Shown: in pieces, positions 1 through 14,423 of the stretch
Layout: each line of letters begins with the position of its first letter
Position numbering within the stretch: position 1 is the stretch's first letter
Source: Hymenoscyphus infarciens
Taxonomy: Eukaryota > Ascomycota > Leotiomycetes > Helotiales > Helotiaceae
Direction: 5' to 3'
Assembly (NCBI GenBank): GCA_001414345.1
Contig: LLCB01000150.1
Span: 229,390-293,389, forward strand
Length of the DNA stretch: 64,000 nucleotides
Translations under genes and position numbers: made by a program
The notes under the pieces: model-generated
Seen by the model: the letters and a program-made list of their open reading frames with translations, nothing else
Databases searched by the model: none
Told to the model about the DNA's origin: nothing

Positions 1-688
1 TCCATATTCTTCTTTCAGTCGGCCTATAAAGTCCAATAGGTGTATGATGTGGCTTATCCCAAGCCTTGATCTGGCCGACGTGGATTTCCTTCACATAGTT
101 GGATACCAAACCAGCGAAGAAACAGGCGTCGAATTTACGCATCCAGACATCGAAAATCGCTTTGAGTTCTTTGTGGGTTGTCGTGGATGGGATTGGGACG
201 GATAAAATTTGTCGACGTTTGGCTTGGAGGGACGATGTGGATGCTATGATGTGTGAGAGGAGGATTGGCATCTCGCTTGCACAGTACGACTTCTTCTTGA
301 GCCCTCGCGTTTCTGTGTTTTGGAGGTCGAAGTCTTCGAGTGCTCGGGGGTGTCCTGGCTTGATGATTGCGTCGTGATTGATGATTTTGCACAGGCGAAC
401 TTCTTCAAGTTTGGGTTCTGGCACTGGGACTGGGGGTAGGGCTGGGGCTGGGGCTGGGGCTGGGGCATTTGGGTTTTTCTTGCGAAGTTTGGCAGGACGT
501 TTTCGCTGGGCGTTTGGCTGTGTTTCTTGCCGCTTTTGTTGTTGGTTTTGTGCTTGACCAAGAGGTAAGGATCCCTTTCCTTTGGCTAAACAAGGAGGAA
601 GTATTTTCTTCGTAAAACCGGACATGGTGTTTTGCTTGACCTGACTCTGGTCTGGACCCATCTTGGAAGTTGGTTGGCTGTTGTCCAT
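1..688 (-). CDS. Partial gene, SprT-like features, C-terminus beyond window
   Basis: An uninterrupted reading frame runs from an ATG at 688 to the left edge without a stop, giving about 229 residues. The N-terminal half is low-complexity and basic, and includes an Ala-Pro repeat (NAPAPAPAPALPP) encoded by a GGGGCT-type hexanucleotide repeat at about 437-466. The C-terminal part (about residues 180-229) reads ELKAIFDVWMRKFDACFFAG and later GLYRPTERRIW. This resembles the start of SprT-like zinc metalloprotease domains, in which a helix and a Gly-Leu-Tyr/Arg-Ile-Trp segment precede the HExxH helix. The HExxH itself would lie outside the window, so the catalytic motif is not seen and the family call is an inference. 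No intron is needed in the visible part. Confidence 0.5.
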   Translation of the reverse strand, partial: MDNSQPTSKMGPDQSQVKQNTMSGFTKKILPPCLAKGKGSLPLGQAQNQQQKRQETQPNAQRKRPAKLRKKNPNAPAPAPAPALPPVPVPEPKLEEVRLCKIINHDAIIKPGHPRALEDFDLQNTETRGLKKKSYCASEMPILLSHIIASTSSLQAKRRQILSVPIPSTTTHKELKAIFDVWMRKFDACFFAGLVSNYVKEIHVGQIKAWDKPHHTPIGLYRPTERRIW

Positions 689-2880
689 CTGCACCTCTGG
701 ATTGAAAAGATTTGAAGATTTAAAGATTTAGTTGCTTTCAATGGTTGGAGGTTCTTGTTATAAACTTGTGTACCGTACTACGCGAGGGTTGAAACAAACA
801 TGGGTGATCACACATAAATGGTGAATTGTTAAAAGGTCTGGGTTATTTCTTTGCTTATGTGACTTCACTTGCGAATCGAGAAACAAGAGAATAGACTGTA
901 GGGGGAAGCCAGTTGGTTTGGTCCCAAAAGCCTTCACTTTGTCTAAAAACTACATTCTCTTATAACACCCTTCTTCCCCCCGTGGTACTTATATCAAGCG
1001 AGACACCAACCAATTGACAACAATCAGATCGATTAACAGTGCAATATCAAACGTAGATTCAAGCCTTTCATCTGAGCATACCTACTTCGACTTAGTATTG
1101 TGGGAATTATCTGTATTATTGAAACTTGATGAGAGTTTCTAAGAGAATTAAACAACATATATCCAGCTTCTCCTACTTTGCTTTCTTTTATTTGTTTTGA
1201 AACAATATGGTAAGATGAAGGCCACATATTTTTTTGCCTTATGTTCTACCAGTTATATACCGGTCTTACGCTATTAAAACAGCGGCCTATAAATTATTAC
1301 GACTCCTGGCGATTTTTGTTTTTTTAGGGAGTATTTTTATGTAGAGGTAGGGGAGGGACGACAGGGGCGATTGAACCAGCCAAACAACAACAGCGAGAGC
1401 AAAGTATCTTTTTTATTAGGTTTTAGTAGTTAGGGTAGCTCAGCTACTAATACTCCACGGGGGATTTTAGTAATCAGTAGCTAGGGGAAGTATAATATTC
1501 CCTTTAGCCATTGTCACAGTTGCCTAGTACAACCGTTTACTTCCCTCCCCTATTCCTATCTAATTCGTCTGAACCATTTCCACGAATTCGAGCGGACAGC
1601 GGTGATGTTAGTGGCTGTAGGTTTAGGCAAGGAATGGTTCGGCGCTTGCATATACTTCAGGTTCGTACTTACCTAGTTAGCCACGTTATTTAAAAGCTCT
1701 GAAGCAATTCGAGTAATTATCCCATACACTTAGAACAATTTAGGCCAGTTGCTTACAACAAGTATAGTATAGTAGGATTTTAAAGGCCATGTAAGTGAAA
1801 CTAACCATTATCTAACTATTACTACATACAGTTATTAAACCTTTATTCTTCTTATACACTTTCAGTCAACCAGCTTCTTTGCCTAATATAGTTGCCCTCT
1901 GTTACATTAGAGAGCTTTTATAGTAGTTATCATAACTACCCAAAGAAAACCAGTTTCGAAATCGATTTTCAATTTTATATAGGAAAACATAGTTTTTAGA
2001 CTTATTTATCACTTTCGTTAAACATTTCAAGTCACTCAAAATAGGGTAGGAAGCATTATCAACAAGGCAACACACACTACGTTTTCTGCAAGGAGCCTGC
2101 CACGAGTAAACAGAAGTTAAAAAAGTAATTGATCGACTTGATCAGACAAACGCTTCGAAGGACCGAAGCATCCATTGCATATCTTGCACTAACCCGAGTG
2201 CTAAATTTTGTCGAAAATAGGAACTCTCCTCCAAAATACTTGAGACAAAAATGTAATGTACCAAGTACCGACCCCGCCGGCGGTCAGTCAGTTTTGTGTG
2301 GTTTTATTCTAGCCCTTGAGCAGTTCAATCCACTACGGAGTAGGGTTCTTATTGGTTTCTTTAAATATAGTACGATCATGAACAACCCGGGGATCCGCTA
2401 AATTGCACCAATTAGATTCTCCGCCATCTTCGAAAGGCTCTTTAGCCCTGCCCATATCAAAATCCTTGTCGCAAATTGTACATATTCTTAGTCGTTCTAG
2501 TACCGCTTTCTCGAACCATTCTTGGATCTATTGAAGGAGACAAAAGCTACCGATGAGATGACCGCAAGAAAGTCGAATTGTGCTGTCTACAATACCTTTT
2601 CATGAGATGTAATTCTATAGGGTCTGACTCGAGGACCTTCCACTCGTTCATAGAACGGCTCTTGACAAACCATGCAATTCCGATCTTCAGGGGATAGGTC
2701 GGTTATCTTAACACGAGTAAGCACTTTTGCTAGAGTCTTTCCCAAACAATGGTGTATTCAGAATTTCGGTCGGCTGGGAGTGGGTAGTATTTCTGGAACA
2801 AAATCGGAACCATCTCGCGTAATTTAGTCCAAAACCTCTCATGTGCCATCAGCAAGGCAAAACGAACGTAATAGTAAATC
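689..2880. other. AT-rich intergenic stretch, no gene seen
   Basis: About 2.2 kb of AT-rich sequence with short stop-limited frames only. It has the look of old, mutated non-coding or repeat DNA, but no terminal repeats or recognisable protein fragments were found. Confidence 0.4.
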
Positions 2881-3474
2881 TTAAAGCTGTTGCTCTGTTT
2901 GTTCTTCATTCCAGGGCACATGGATGTACCTGCTTGTTGTATTTTTGGCTCCGCTCTTCGTCGCAAGAAGTATAGCACCGGCGTATCCGAAAAATGCACG
3001 TTTCAGAAGTGAAAGTCGCGAGTTCATCGACTTCTTTACTTCCCAGCTATAATGTTCCCACATCCGCTCATGCAGGATTCTTTCCTTATTGGCTAACCAT
3101 GAATAATCCGACTCGGATAATGGCCTATCGAGCGGAAACATCGGAAAGTTGAAAGGCTCATTCCATCTGCCGAGTGGCCATGCCTTCGCATCAAGTAGTC
3201 CGTCAAGTTCTTTACTGTATTCAATGTCGAAAACTCGATCTGCTTCTCTCCGTTCCTTGTTGCTAAGAATGTTGCTAGCTTTACCAAACTTCCGAACAAT
3301 GGGGCCATTGGATCCGAGATCTACCTTTTTTTGTCCCTGGCCGAAGATACAGACGGGGCAAACTTGATAATATACATTGCTGATATATCCAAATTGCTCG
3401 CATCCGACAGGGTTCGCAGTTCTGATGTCATTACCCTCGCATTCTTCAAAGTAAAAGTCCCATTGAACACACAT
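2881..3474 (-). CDS. Small Cys-rich hypothetical protein
   Basis: A single-exon frame of 197 codons opens with ATG at 3474. The N-terminus is Cys-rich (MCVQWDFYFEEC, then GCEQF and VCPVC), like the short zinc-binding-looking N-termini of many lineage-specific ascomycete proteins. The rest is charged and has no recognised domain. Base composition is clearly less AT-rich than the flanks, which supports a real gene. The last 40 residues lie where composition changes, and another reading frame continues below (to about 2730), so the true 3' end may differ. The function is unknown to me. Confidence 0.5.
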   Translation of the reverse strand: MCVQWDFYFEECEGNDIRTANPVGCEQFGYISNVYYQVCPVCIFGQGQKKVDLGSNGPIVRKFGKASNILSNKERREADRVFDIEYSKELDGLLDAKAWPLGRWNEPFNFPMFPLDRPLSESDYSWLANKERILHERMWEHYSWEVKKSMNSRLSLLKRAFFGYAGAILLATKSGAKNTTSRYIHVPWNEEQTEQQL

Positions 3475-4892
3475 GATGATGGTGAGATAGGGCTGACTGT
3501 GATCTGAAATGCTGTGTTGACTGTGGTAGTTGTTCTAAGGTGTTGCTTAGGTAACCCTCTTAAGTGGTAGGGGTTGCCTCAATTAACGCTCCCTCGTCAA
3601 TCATGACGAGGGGTCGTATAATTCAAGTTACACTGAATAACAACCAACAGGAAAAAAAGCGGGACCAAGTCTGGCTATTTGTTGGGGGATGTCTTGATGA
3701 CAGTGAGGGAAGACTTTGTCCAAGCAAAAGAGAGACCATCCTCGTAACAAGAAAGGCACACGTTAATGTTCTTGAGTCATCAGAATAAGAATAATGTTAG
3801 CCAAGTGGTGCGAGGTCATCTTGAGGCTCAAGAAAAGGCATTGAGGGCATCAGCAACATCTCTCGTCAATTCAATCCAAAATCGACGGGCTGGGGGAAAA
3901 GCCCGCGTACTATTCAGGAGGATTATTCAGGAGTACTACTATTCAGGAGAAACAAACCGCTCCCATCTGGCGTTTGGGAGCAAGAAACCATATACTAGAG
4001 GCGACAAACTGGTTCCATAACCAACAACTCACATTACCTCATCTAGAAGTATATTAATAAGCATTCCCAAGGCCATGGTTTGATGTGTTGAAGAAATGTC
4101 GGTGTTGGAAGACAAATGAAGAAGACCACGGTCTCGGGTCTCCCTTATCGCGCCAAGACCTTCGCGAAATGACTAACCCCCTCCTTTTCCAACTTTATCC
4201 CACTCTCTTCCCCTTGACCTCTATCCCCAAGTTCAAAATCAATAATGCTTCAACCTGGATGTCATCAAGGTACGCCCCGTACCTACTTGTACTTCGTCCC
4301 AGGCGAAACAAACGTTATTCCAATGGGGTAATCGCCACATTTCCGGTGTTCATGCTACCCAAAAACCCCTGAAATAAAGGTTAAACAGGGGTGTCACTTT
4401 ATATACTTTTCAGGGTTTATTTAGGAGACCCCGTTATGGACTGTTACGCCTGGGACGAAGTAGATAACCTTTGTTACGCCTGGACGAAGCAAGGACAGAC
4501 AGGCCAATGAAGAAGAGTCCCCTGACGAGATAACCGGAAATCAACGTCGCTTTGCCCGTTTGCGCATGCCACCCCTGTTTTCATGATTGTTGACACTATC
4601 AAGCGGGTTGTGACTGGAGCTTCATACCTTAGAGCTTCTCGTACTCGGTCGACCGACATTTCAGTTTATGATTGGGCCGTCTCACTTTTCATATGCATAG
4701 TGACCAGCATATAGCCATGTGTTTGCAGCTGTTGCTGGGTTCAGCTTTACCGCAAGGTGGGGGAAGACGATGAATATATTTTTTCCAAAATTCCTCTTAA
4801 TGTTCTTCTTTCTTTCTTCACGTTCTCTTTTCCACTTCGACTCGTTTAGAAGTCGGTAAGATCAGACGCCGTCATTCGTTTCTGTTCAGAAA
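3475..4892. other. Intergenic region containing a short MITE
   Basis: No convincing gene. Two short + strand frames (3564-3788 and 3766-4020) lack homology-like features. The region holds the MITE at 4292-4460 and the presumed promoter of the amidase gene, with a pyrimidine-rich tract around 4795-4850. Confidence 0.4.
4292..4460. mobile_element. MITE-like element with TA flanks (Tc1/mariner-type)
   Basis: The 169-bp segment starts with CTTCGTCCCAGGCG and ends with its exact reverse complement CGCCTGGGACGAAG. It is flanked on both sides by TA (4290-4291 and 4461-4462), so the inverted match including TA is 16 bp. A second, slightly mutated copy of the right end (TTACGCCTGGACGAAG) lies just outside at about 4474-4489. 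That copy also pairs with the left end, so an alternative element of about 198 bp is possible. There is no coding capacity. TA duplication with short terminal inverted repeats is the hallmark of mariner-type MITEs. Confidence 0.6.
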
Positions 4893-7080
4893 ATGGCCAT
4901 CAAGATGTTCCGAACCATTGTTGTGGCACTGACTCTCATTGCTGTAACTAGTGCAACTATCTCGGAAGCCGGAAAAACGGTTGTTGTGAATGGAATCAGC
5001 TACTATGCTGCTCCTGAAGCCGTTTCAATCATTGATGCGTCAACGGATATGCTGAACCGGGCATCAACAAGTGGGGTAGACCTGATTCCATTAACCGTCT
5101 TTTCGGATTCGTCAAGTTCCTTCACTACTATCGTTTTCGAGTCTATTGTGAGTAACTATACAGCCTCCGACGATGTTTTCAACGCCGGATTCTTGGAAGG
5201 TAAGCCTTCATAAAACCTACCCCTTATAGTTTCTGTCCACCCATTGACTCTTCTAGCAATCTACTTGAAGCACACCGGATCATTACCAGCAGCAGTTCAA
5301 TACCCCCTCGATGCCGCTCTCACACAATATGGAACAAAACTTTTCATGCCCTCTCGCGCATATCAATCCTCCGTTGAGAGCCAAGGACAATCGATTACGG
5401 GATGGAGAACCGAAATCCCCTCCGGACCATATTTCATGTCTGCCAAAACTGGAAACGTTTATCGGGCATACAGATTATACTCTGATTCACAAATGGCCTT
5501 CACCGAAGGACTGAAGCCAAATACGGATGGGAGCTATTCAGTACTCAGTGCCGCTGTTGCTGGAGATCATACCCCAACAGTGGGAGTTCCATCAAGACTC
5601 TACTTCACCAAAACTGATGCACAACCCCTGGCCGGCGTCAGACTTGGGGTCAAGGACATTTACGACATTGCCGGTGTGAAAACTGGTAATGGAAACAGAG
5701 CCTACTACGATCTTTATCCCGAAAAGAATGTTACTTGCCTCGCTGTGCAGCGATTGATCGATGCTGGTGCCGTGATTATAGGCAAAATGAAGACTTCTCA
5801 ATTTGCAAATGGTGAAACTGCTACAGCTGACTGGGTTGATTATCATTGTCCATTCAATCCTCGTGGTAAGAACTTGTCTAACAAAACCGTTGGAACCAAA
5901 ATACTGATCGATCAATTTCTAGGTGACGGATACCAAGATCCATCTTCTTCTTCCTCAGGACCAGGTGCTGGAATCGGTGCTTATGAATGGCTGGACATCG
6001 GTCTCGGTTCCGATACTGGTGGCTCAATTAGAGGACCTTCGGGTGCAAACGGCTGTTTTGGAAATCGTCCTTCCCATGGTCTTGTATCCCTTGACTCTGG
6101 AGTTATGCCTCTCTCGCCAGTCTTGGACACAGCCGGATTCTTCACTCGAGACCCCCTCCTTTGGCACGCAGCAGCCAAAGCCATGTATCTCACAAACATC
6201 ACAAGCGACTTTCCGTCGCTTCCCAAGAAACTACTTACCGCCGGGTTCCCAACAGTATCTGATACTGATGAGGCGTCGTTAGTTCTTTTGGACTTTCTTT
6301 CCAAACTCCAAGCATTCTTAAATGCAGATACCCCTGTCGATATTGACCCAGCTACTATTTGGGATGCGAACCCACCTGCTGCAGCAAACGGAGCTTCCTT
6401 ATCTGCTTTCATTGGCAATGCCTACCCAACTCTGATCTCCCAACAACAATACAAACTACTCACTCTCCCTTTCTATGCCGACTACGCTGCTGTCAACGCA
6501 GGAAAACGACCATTCGTCGATCCATCGCCATTAATTAGATGGGCATACGGACAAAACAGTGTCTCGAGTGAGGGTACCAACCAGGCAATTGACAACGCTA
6601 CAATCTTCAAGGGTTGGTGGGAGGAGACCGTCATGCTGCCTAGTGCAGAGAGTTGTAGCGAAAGTTTGTTATTATACATTCAAAGTGATGGAAGTCCCAC
6701 TTACAGAAACGTATATCGAAGGTATGGATTCGCTAAACTCCTATGAAGCGAGTCTTTGCTAATTTTTCTTAGTGAACCTGGTATCCCATCTGGAATCAGT
6801 ACCGGAAGACTTTCGGGTTTTGCTGAAGCCCCAGACATGGTTTTCCCAAGTACGTCTTTTTCTCCCTTTCGTTCTCGAAATCCCGAGAATTTTCACTAAC
6901 ATGAACACAGTCGGGCAAGCATCTTACAACTCCACCATCACTCTCCAGGAAGAGATGCTCCCAGTAGCAGTGAGTATCGTAGCTACAAAAGGCTGTGACG
7001 GCATTGTCTTCACCCTAGCCGAGCAATTACTTGCAGCTGGAATTTTGAAAACTCCAAAGGTTGGAACACTCGCGTTCTAA
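4893..7080 (+). CDS. Secreted amidase-signature family hydrolase
   Basis: Five exons (4893-5199, 5257-5865, 5923-6721, 6773-6849, 6911-7080) joined by four GT-AG introns of 51-61 bp give 653 residues. The first 20-odd residues (MAIKMFRTIVVALTLIAVTS) look like a signal peptide, so secretion or vacuolar delivery is likely. Amidase-signature hallmarks are present: the catalytic Lys in GVKDIYD (about residue 235), a Ser-rich SSSSSGPGAG with the cis-Ser (about 316), and GSDTGGSIRGPSG with the nucleophilic Ser (about 340). The family hydrolyses carboxamides through a Ser-cisSer-Lys triad; the substrate cannot be told. Fungal relatives are often named glutamyl-tRNA amidotransferase A-like, but the signal peptide argues against that role. 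The second intron (57 bp) is free of in-frame stops. Confidence 0.88.
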
Positions 7081-8631
7081 TAACGTCTTACTGATAAAGC
7101 GTAAGCATTATATAATCTATATATATATATATATATACTTCAAACTTACCCGGTACTCCCTTTTCCTGCCCCCTTTTCCACTCGGTATTGGGGATTGTGA
7201 AATAGAGCGATTGACCTTTTAGTGCGACTCCCTGAATATTTCGTAGTCAAAGGTCATGTTTCTAGAGTCATTGACCTAGATGGGATAAGGTGACTGGGAT
7301 GCTCGGGGGTACAGGAAATGGTGAGAAGTCGTGACCAACCTTGCGATGGATTTTAAAGGCGACAGTGAAAACCTCCGGCTCACACCTGCACAGCCTACCT
7401 ACAGGTAGCTCTCGTTGTCCCAGCTTTTTAGGGTACTTAAAAGTACTTATTTTAAAAACTTGGAACAATCTAAAATATTAACCCAGGTGTTTTAAAACAA
7501 TCAAGTTCAATTGTCCCGAATCATTTAGTAATTCAAGTTAAAACAACGAGCTACTTACTGCCACTTTTAGTCTCTACCGCGGTTCAATCTAGAGTCAGAT
7601 ACACGTAGCGTCTTGCCTGGACTGATGAGTCTTTCAAACTGGTGGAAGCAGGTTCATATATAAAGATGTGTCGCGATAATATTCAAGGTTGTTCTACTTT
7701 TTTTCGGAAAATTAAGTAATTATTCTAGAACCTCGAAAGAGTTGGGGATGATAATCTAGATGTTTGAGGACAACTATACTCAGTTGTACTGCAAAGTTAG
7801 ACTGAGACCTATTTCCATCGTGAACCACGGTCAAATTGGTATATTAGACTTAAACAAGAATTCTAAAGAGAAATGAATCTCGTCATTGTAAAACAAACTG
7901 GGTAGTCTCTGCTGCAATTGCCGTGTTGACCCTTCCGGTTTGCAATCCATGATTTTGATTAAACACAACCTGTTCTGGTATTTTTTATCTGAAAATTCTA
8001 GTATTAGTCAATAATACGAGATTTTCACCAATATATCAGACTTTGTGACTAAATTTATTTATTCACCCACAAATTATTTATTCTCATACTCTAGCCGATC
8101 TACTCGCTTCTCTACTCTCTTTACTCCGACCCCAAGGCCCCTCTTCTTAATCTCCTTATTCCTCTTTATATATTTATATGTTACTATATATCTTAACTAA
8201 ACTAGAACATGTTAAAGAAGCAATAGTCTTCGCATTATCTCCCTCTTACTAGTCTTGGATAAGCGGTTTTTTAGTTCTCCTTCTTTTAGGTGAATTAGAT
8301 ACAGAAAATATATAGATCCTAAGTAGGAACCGAGCAGCTTGTGGTTAGGACGCTCATACTATTAAAGTAGGAATAGCATCACCTTATAAATTTTAGTGGA
8401 TAAATTTTATTTTCAACAAAGTCCGAGATATTAGTGAAACTATCACATTATTAACCAAAAACAGACTTATCAGCTAAAATATACTAGTTCCCATTTGAAC
8501 ACAAAAAGTAGAACCTCTAATATCAACAAAAGAAACCTCAAGCCACCCTATCATGAATCTCAATCCAACATCTTCTCGAAAACAATCCTCATATCCATTT
8601 CAAAAACCCTCAGTCCTCTTTAATGTGTAAC
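7081..8631. other. AT-rich intergenic region
   Basis: Lies between the amidase and the convergently placed subtilase gene. It contains a short TA microsatellite (about 7117-7136) and increasingly AT-rich sequence from 7.4 kb. No gene or paired terminal repeats were seen. Confidence 0.4.
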
Positions 8632-10127
<1,496 letters not shown>

Positions 10128-10832
10128 GATGCGGGATTGAACTGATGTCGAGAAGGAGGACGATGCGGGATGGCGAAGAAAAGAATAATGACGATATACC
10201 TCAAGTCTTTATACATCTTTACTTCCCTGTCACTATCTCATCTAAAGTACAAAGACTCCCTGAAAACATACCTCACTCATCCCATGACAACCCACCACCA
10301 CCTATTGTGCCCCTCTATCTAACACCACATCTGTTGCGCATCAATCATGACCATCGGAAGCTCACCCACAAATCAGGAAGGTAAACCAAAGTACCACAAA
10401 GCCCCAGGATCCATGATAAAGCCTATTCCCTCCGCCAAGTGACGGTCCAAGTTCCGCCTACTTGAACAGATTCCGGGGATATCTCATCTGTATGACACTA
10501 TCCCTAGCATAAATACATTCTCGCCTAAGATCAAGCATTCATACATACGCAACCCACATACTCACACAATAGGTATCACTTATCCCAGTAAGTAGGCCTA
10601 CCAGCAAGTACCTTCGTATTGCCCCACGCACCAATCAAGAGCCCCGGATGCACTATCTCTCGGACTCGACAACCAATACCAAGCTCCTCCGAAATTCTTA
10701 CCAATCCAATTCTCCACCAAGCTTAACAAACCAATAAAATAAGCTTTGAAAAAATACCAAGCACAAGCTTGGCGCTTGGCACTTGGCAAGAACACAGAAA
10801 AGGAAGGAAGCTTGAAGTGTCTAAGAAAACAC
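10128..10832. other. Intergenic region upstream of the subtilase
   Basis: Presumed promoter of the minus-strand subtilase, then ordinary-composition sequence up to the RIP block. Frames here are short and unconvincing. Confidence 0.35.
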
Positions 10833-11665
10833 CTCGGGCATATGTCCTACTCTCCTCTATGAACTTTCTAAGGCTACGTTATAAAATCCGCGGACAAGGC
10901 ATAATGAGGCTGGAAGCTCTACGTAGGACCGGGTTTCTATAGAGTCGGAGCTTCTGGGATGCGAAGACTTAACACCTATACGCGGTGTATCCTACGAACC
11001 TCTAGTAGTCCTATCTTGTCCCTAGGACTGTCTATAGAGCTAAGTTTAAGTCAAAAGGTAACATAGTAATACCTCTTTTTATAACCGTTAGAGTTTTAGG
11101 CCTCTCGACCTTCTATAAAGAAGCTACGTTATATCTAGCAATATATTAGATATTAGTGAAAAAGACCTATATAGCTTATTTACTTAATAGTAGTATCTAT
11201 AGACTACTAAAATAAACCGATTAAGAAAGCTCTTAAAGCCGATTCTATATATCTACTAATACTAGAGAACTTCTACTCTAGATATACCGTGGAATTATAT
11301 ATAACTCTAAGAAGGCGAAGGCTATATACTAACCTAAGATTAGAAGTAATACTCGTAATAGTTATTCTATATAGTCGGTATATACTATATTTAAGTTAAG
11401 AGACTTACTAGAAGAGGTAAAGGACCTCTAGTAATAGTAATAGAGTAATTAGAAGAGGCTTAGATAGTATAAATAAGAGTATAGACGTAGAGAGGTTTTT
11501 ATAACTAAATAATAGATTTACTACTATTTATATAGATAGATATTTAAAGTACGTTTAATAGTGCTTTAATAAAGTAGTAAGATACCTCTTAAAAGGTATA
11601 GAACTATAGAGTAGAGAACCGATTCTCTAGTAGTTATAGAGAACTAATTCTCTACTATTTATATT

Positions 11666-13953
11666 TATAACAGTTTTAGACCTATTACGTGACTTCTTAC
11701 TACCTAGTAGAATCCTATATATTAGCATCGTTTAGCGCTATCTCTGCTCTTCTTTGCTCTTTATCTTTAGTTTTTATATTAATAACTATAAATAGACTAC
11801 TTCTCTACTTTACTCTTACTTTATTATTATATTAAACTAAAAGTTACTTTTAAAATATATTAAGCTCTTAATCTTACTTCTATTCTAGCCTCTTTACTAC
11901 TAACTCTATAAACTCTTTTAAATAGCTTTCTAAACCTTTTACTAGTAACCTCTTAATTAATACTAAGCTTAAGACTCTCTTCTAGTATCTTTAGATCCTC
12001 TCTCTCTAGTATTTATAAACCCCCTCTCTCTCTCTCTCTTTAAATAGCTAGTATTTAACTACTTTAATAATAGACTCTAATATTATATACTAAGTATATA
12101 ACTTTAGCTCTATTATTAAGAAGAAATATAAATATACTTATATAATTAACACTTTAATAAGATAGCTTATCTAGCTTATTATTAGTTAGACTAAGCCTCT
12201 TACTAATAAGAAAGAGCCTCTCTATACTCTAATAAGAGAAGCCTTTTAAGTAGACCTTCTTACTTTTAGTTATATTATTTTCTAATAACTCTTAAAGTCT
12301 TCTTCTTCTTCTTTTAATATTATAAAAGCTCTTAAAGCTTATACTTTAGTAATTAATAAAATCGTAGAAGTATATACTAGTTACTTAGTAGATTATATAG
12401 ATTAGTATTAGAAAGTAAATATAGAGAGTTTTAGGTAACTTAGTATATAGCTAGTATCTTATTACTCTTATAAAGCTAGTATCTTACTACTCTTATAGAG
12501 CTAGTATCTTATAACTACCTTAGTAGAAGGAAGAGTAAGAGTATAAGCTAGGACTAGTAGATATATTAATAGATAAGTATATAGGTTTCTATAGAGCTTA
12601 AGAGTAAGCTCTACTAAAGAGAGAGAAATATAATAGTCTAGTTCAGGTTTTAGACCTATTACGTAACTCCTTACCGCTTAGCAGAATCCTATATATTAGT
12701 ATTATTTAGAGCTATCTCCGCTCTTCTTCGCTCTTTATCTTTAGTTTTTATAATAATAACTATAAATAGACTACTTCTCTAAATATAATAATAAGACAGA
12801 AGTAGAGTAGAGAAGTAGTCTATTCGTAGTTATTAATACAAAAACTAAAGGTAAAGAGCGAAGAAGAGTAGAGATAGCTCTAAATAATACTAATATATAG
12901 GATTCTACTAAGCGGTGAAGAGTTACGTAATAGGTCTAAAACCGTTATATTTCTCTCTCTTTAGTAGAGCTCGCTCTTAAGCTCTATAGCTCTAGAAACT
13001 AGTATACTTATCTATCTATATATCTACTAGTCCTAGCTTATACTCTTACTCTTCCTTCTACTAAGGTAGTTATAAGATACTAGCTCTATAAGAGTAGTAA
13101 GATACTAGCTATATACTAAGTTACTTAAAACTCTTTATATTTACTCTTTAATATTAATTTATATAATCTACTAAGTAACTAGTATATACTTTTACGATTT
13201 TATTAATTATTAAAGTATAAGTTTTAAGAGCTTTTATAATATTAGAAGAAGAAGAAAAAAGCTTTAAGAGTTATTAGAAAATAATATAGCTAAAAGTAAG
13301 AAGGTCTACTTAAAAGGCTTCTCTTATTAAAGCGTAGAAGAGCTTCTTCTTATTAGTAGAAGGCTTAGTCTAACTAATAATAAGCTAGATAAGCTATCTT
13401 ATTAAAGTATTAATTATATAAGTATATTAATATTTCTTCTTAATAAGAGAGCTAAAGTTATATACTTAGTATATAATATTAGAGTCTATTATTAAAGTAG
13501 TTAGATACTAGCTATTTAAAGAGAGAGAGAGAGAGAGGGTTTATAAATACTAGAGAGAGAGGATCTAAAGATACTAGAGAGAAGAGATCTAAAGATACTA
13601 GAGACAGAGGGATCTAAAGATACTAGAGAGGGGTTTTAAGCTTAGTATTAATTAAAAGGTTATTAATAAGAAGTCTAGAAAGCTGTTTAAAGAGGTTTAT
13701 AAAGTTAGTAGTAAAGAGGCTAGAATAGAAGTAAGGTTAAGAGCTTAATATATTTTAAAAGTAACCTTTAATTTAATATAATAATAAGATAGAAGTAGAG
13801 TAGAAAAGTAGTCTATTTATAGTTATTAATATAAAAACTAAAGGTAAAGAGTAAAGAAGAGTAAAGATAGCTCTAAATAATACTAATATATAGGATTCTG
13901 CTAGACGGTAAGGAGTTATATAATAGGTCTAAAACCCGAACTAGACTATTATA
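11666..13953. mobile_element. 2.3-kb palindromic (foldback) insertion
   Basis: The left half (about 11666-12780) is the near-complete reverse complement of the right half (about 12809-13953). A motif of about 145 bp beginning GTTTTAGACCTATTACGT occurs four times: at both outer ends and twice head-to-head in the centre. The insertion lies inside retroelement copy A. The uninterrupted sequence is present in the other copy near 58935-58945, so the junctions can be read directly. The repeated target appears to be ATATT (11661-11665 and 13954-13958). No coding capacity. The arms contain a small tandem array (GCTAGTATCTTATTACTCTT-type) with different copy numbers. Confidence 0.7.
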
Positions 13954-14387
13954 ATATTAGTAGATATTCAAAGCACGTTTAATAGCTCTTAGATAAAGTA
14001 GCGAAATACCTCTTAAGAGGTATAAGACTATAGAGTAGAGAGAATAGAAGATAGAACTAGGAAACTTAAGTTAGAGATATATTAGAGAATAGTTCTATAT
14101 AGAAGAGAGCTAACTAAGCCCTTTTTTATAAGAGCTATTATAAAGAACTAAATTAGTTGTTTATAAAAATAACTAAAAATATTAAATTCAAATTAGAATA
14201 GAGAGAAGAGAAGAAGATACTAAGCTATTACTAGAATATAAAGCTAGAAGTATAGAGGTATATATATATAGTAGGCCTAGTAATAGATACTCTAAGGAGT
14301 ATATAAGCTACTTTTAGATAAAACTCTATAAATAAGTGCGTCTATATAGCGCCGGCTTTAGATAGCTAAAAAGACTATTTAAATATA

Positions 14388-14390
<3 letters not shown>

Positions 14391-14423
<33 letters not shown>

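Noticed and set aside
3564..4372. Short + frames between the Cys-rich gene and the amidase
   Set aside because: One of them covers a MITE, and none resembles a protein; likely chance.
5866..5922. Open 57-bp segment read through in the amidase
   Set aside because: It has GT-AG borders, is absent from the conserved amidase pattern and keeps phase when removed, so it is an intron rather than coding.
7117..7136. TA microsatellite as a possible regulatory or CRISPR-like repeat
   Set aside because: A simple dinucleotide run; no spacer-repeat structure anywhere in the window.
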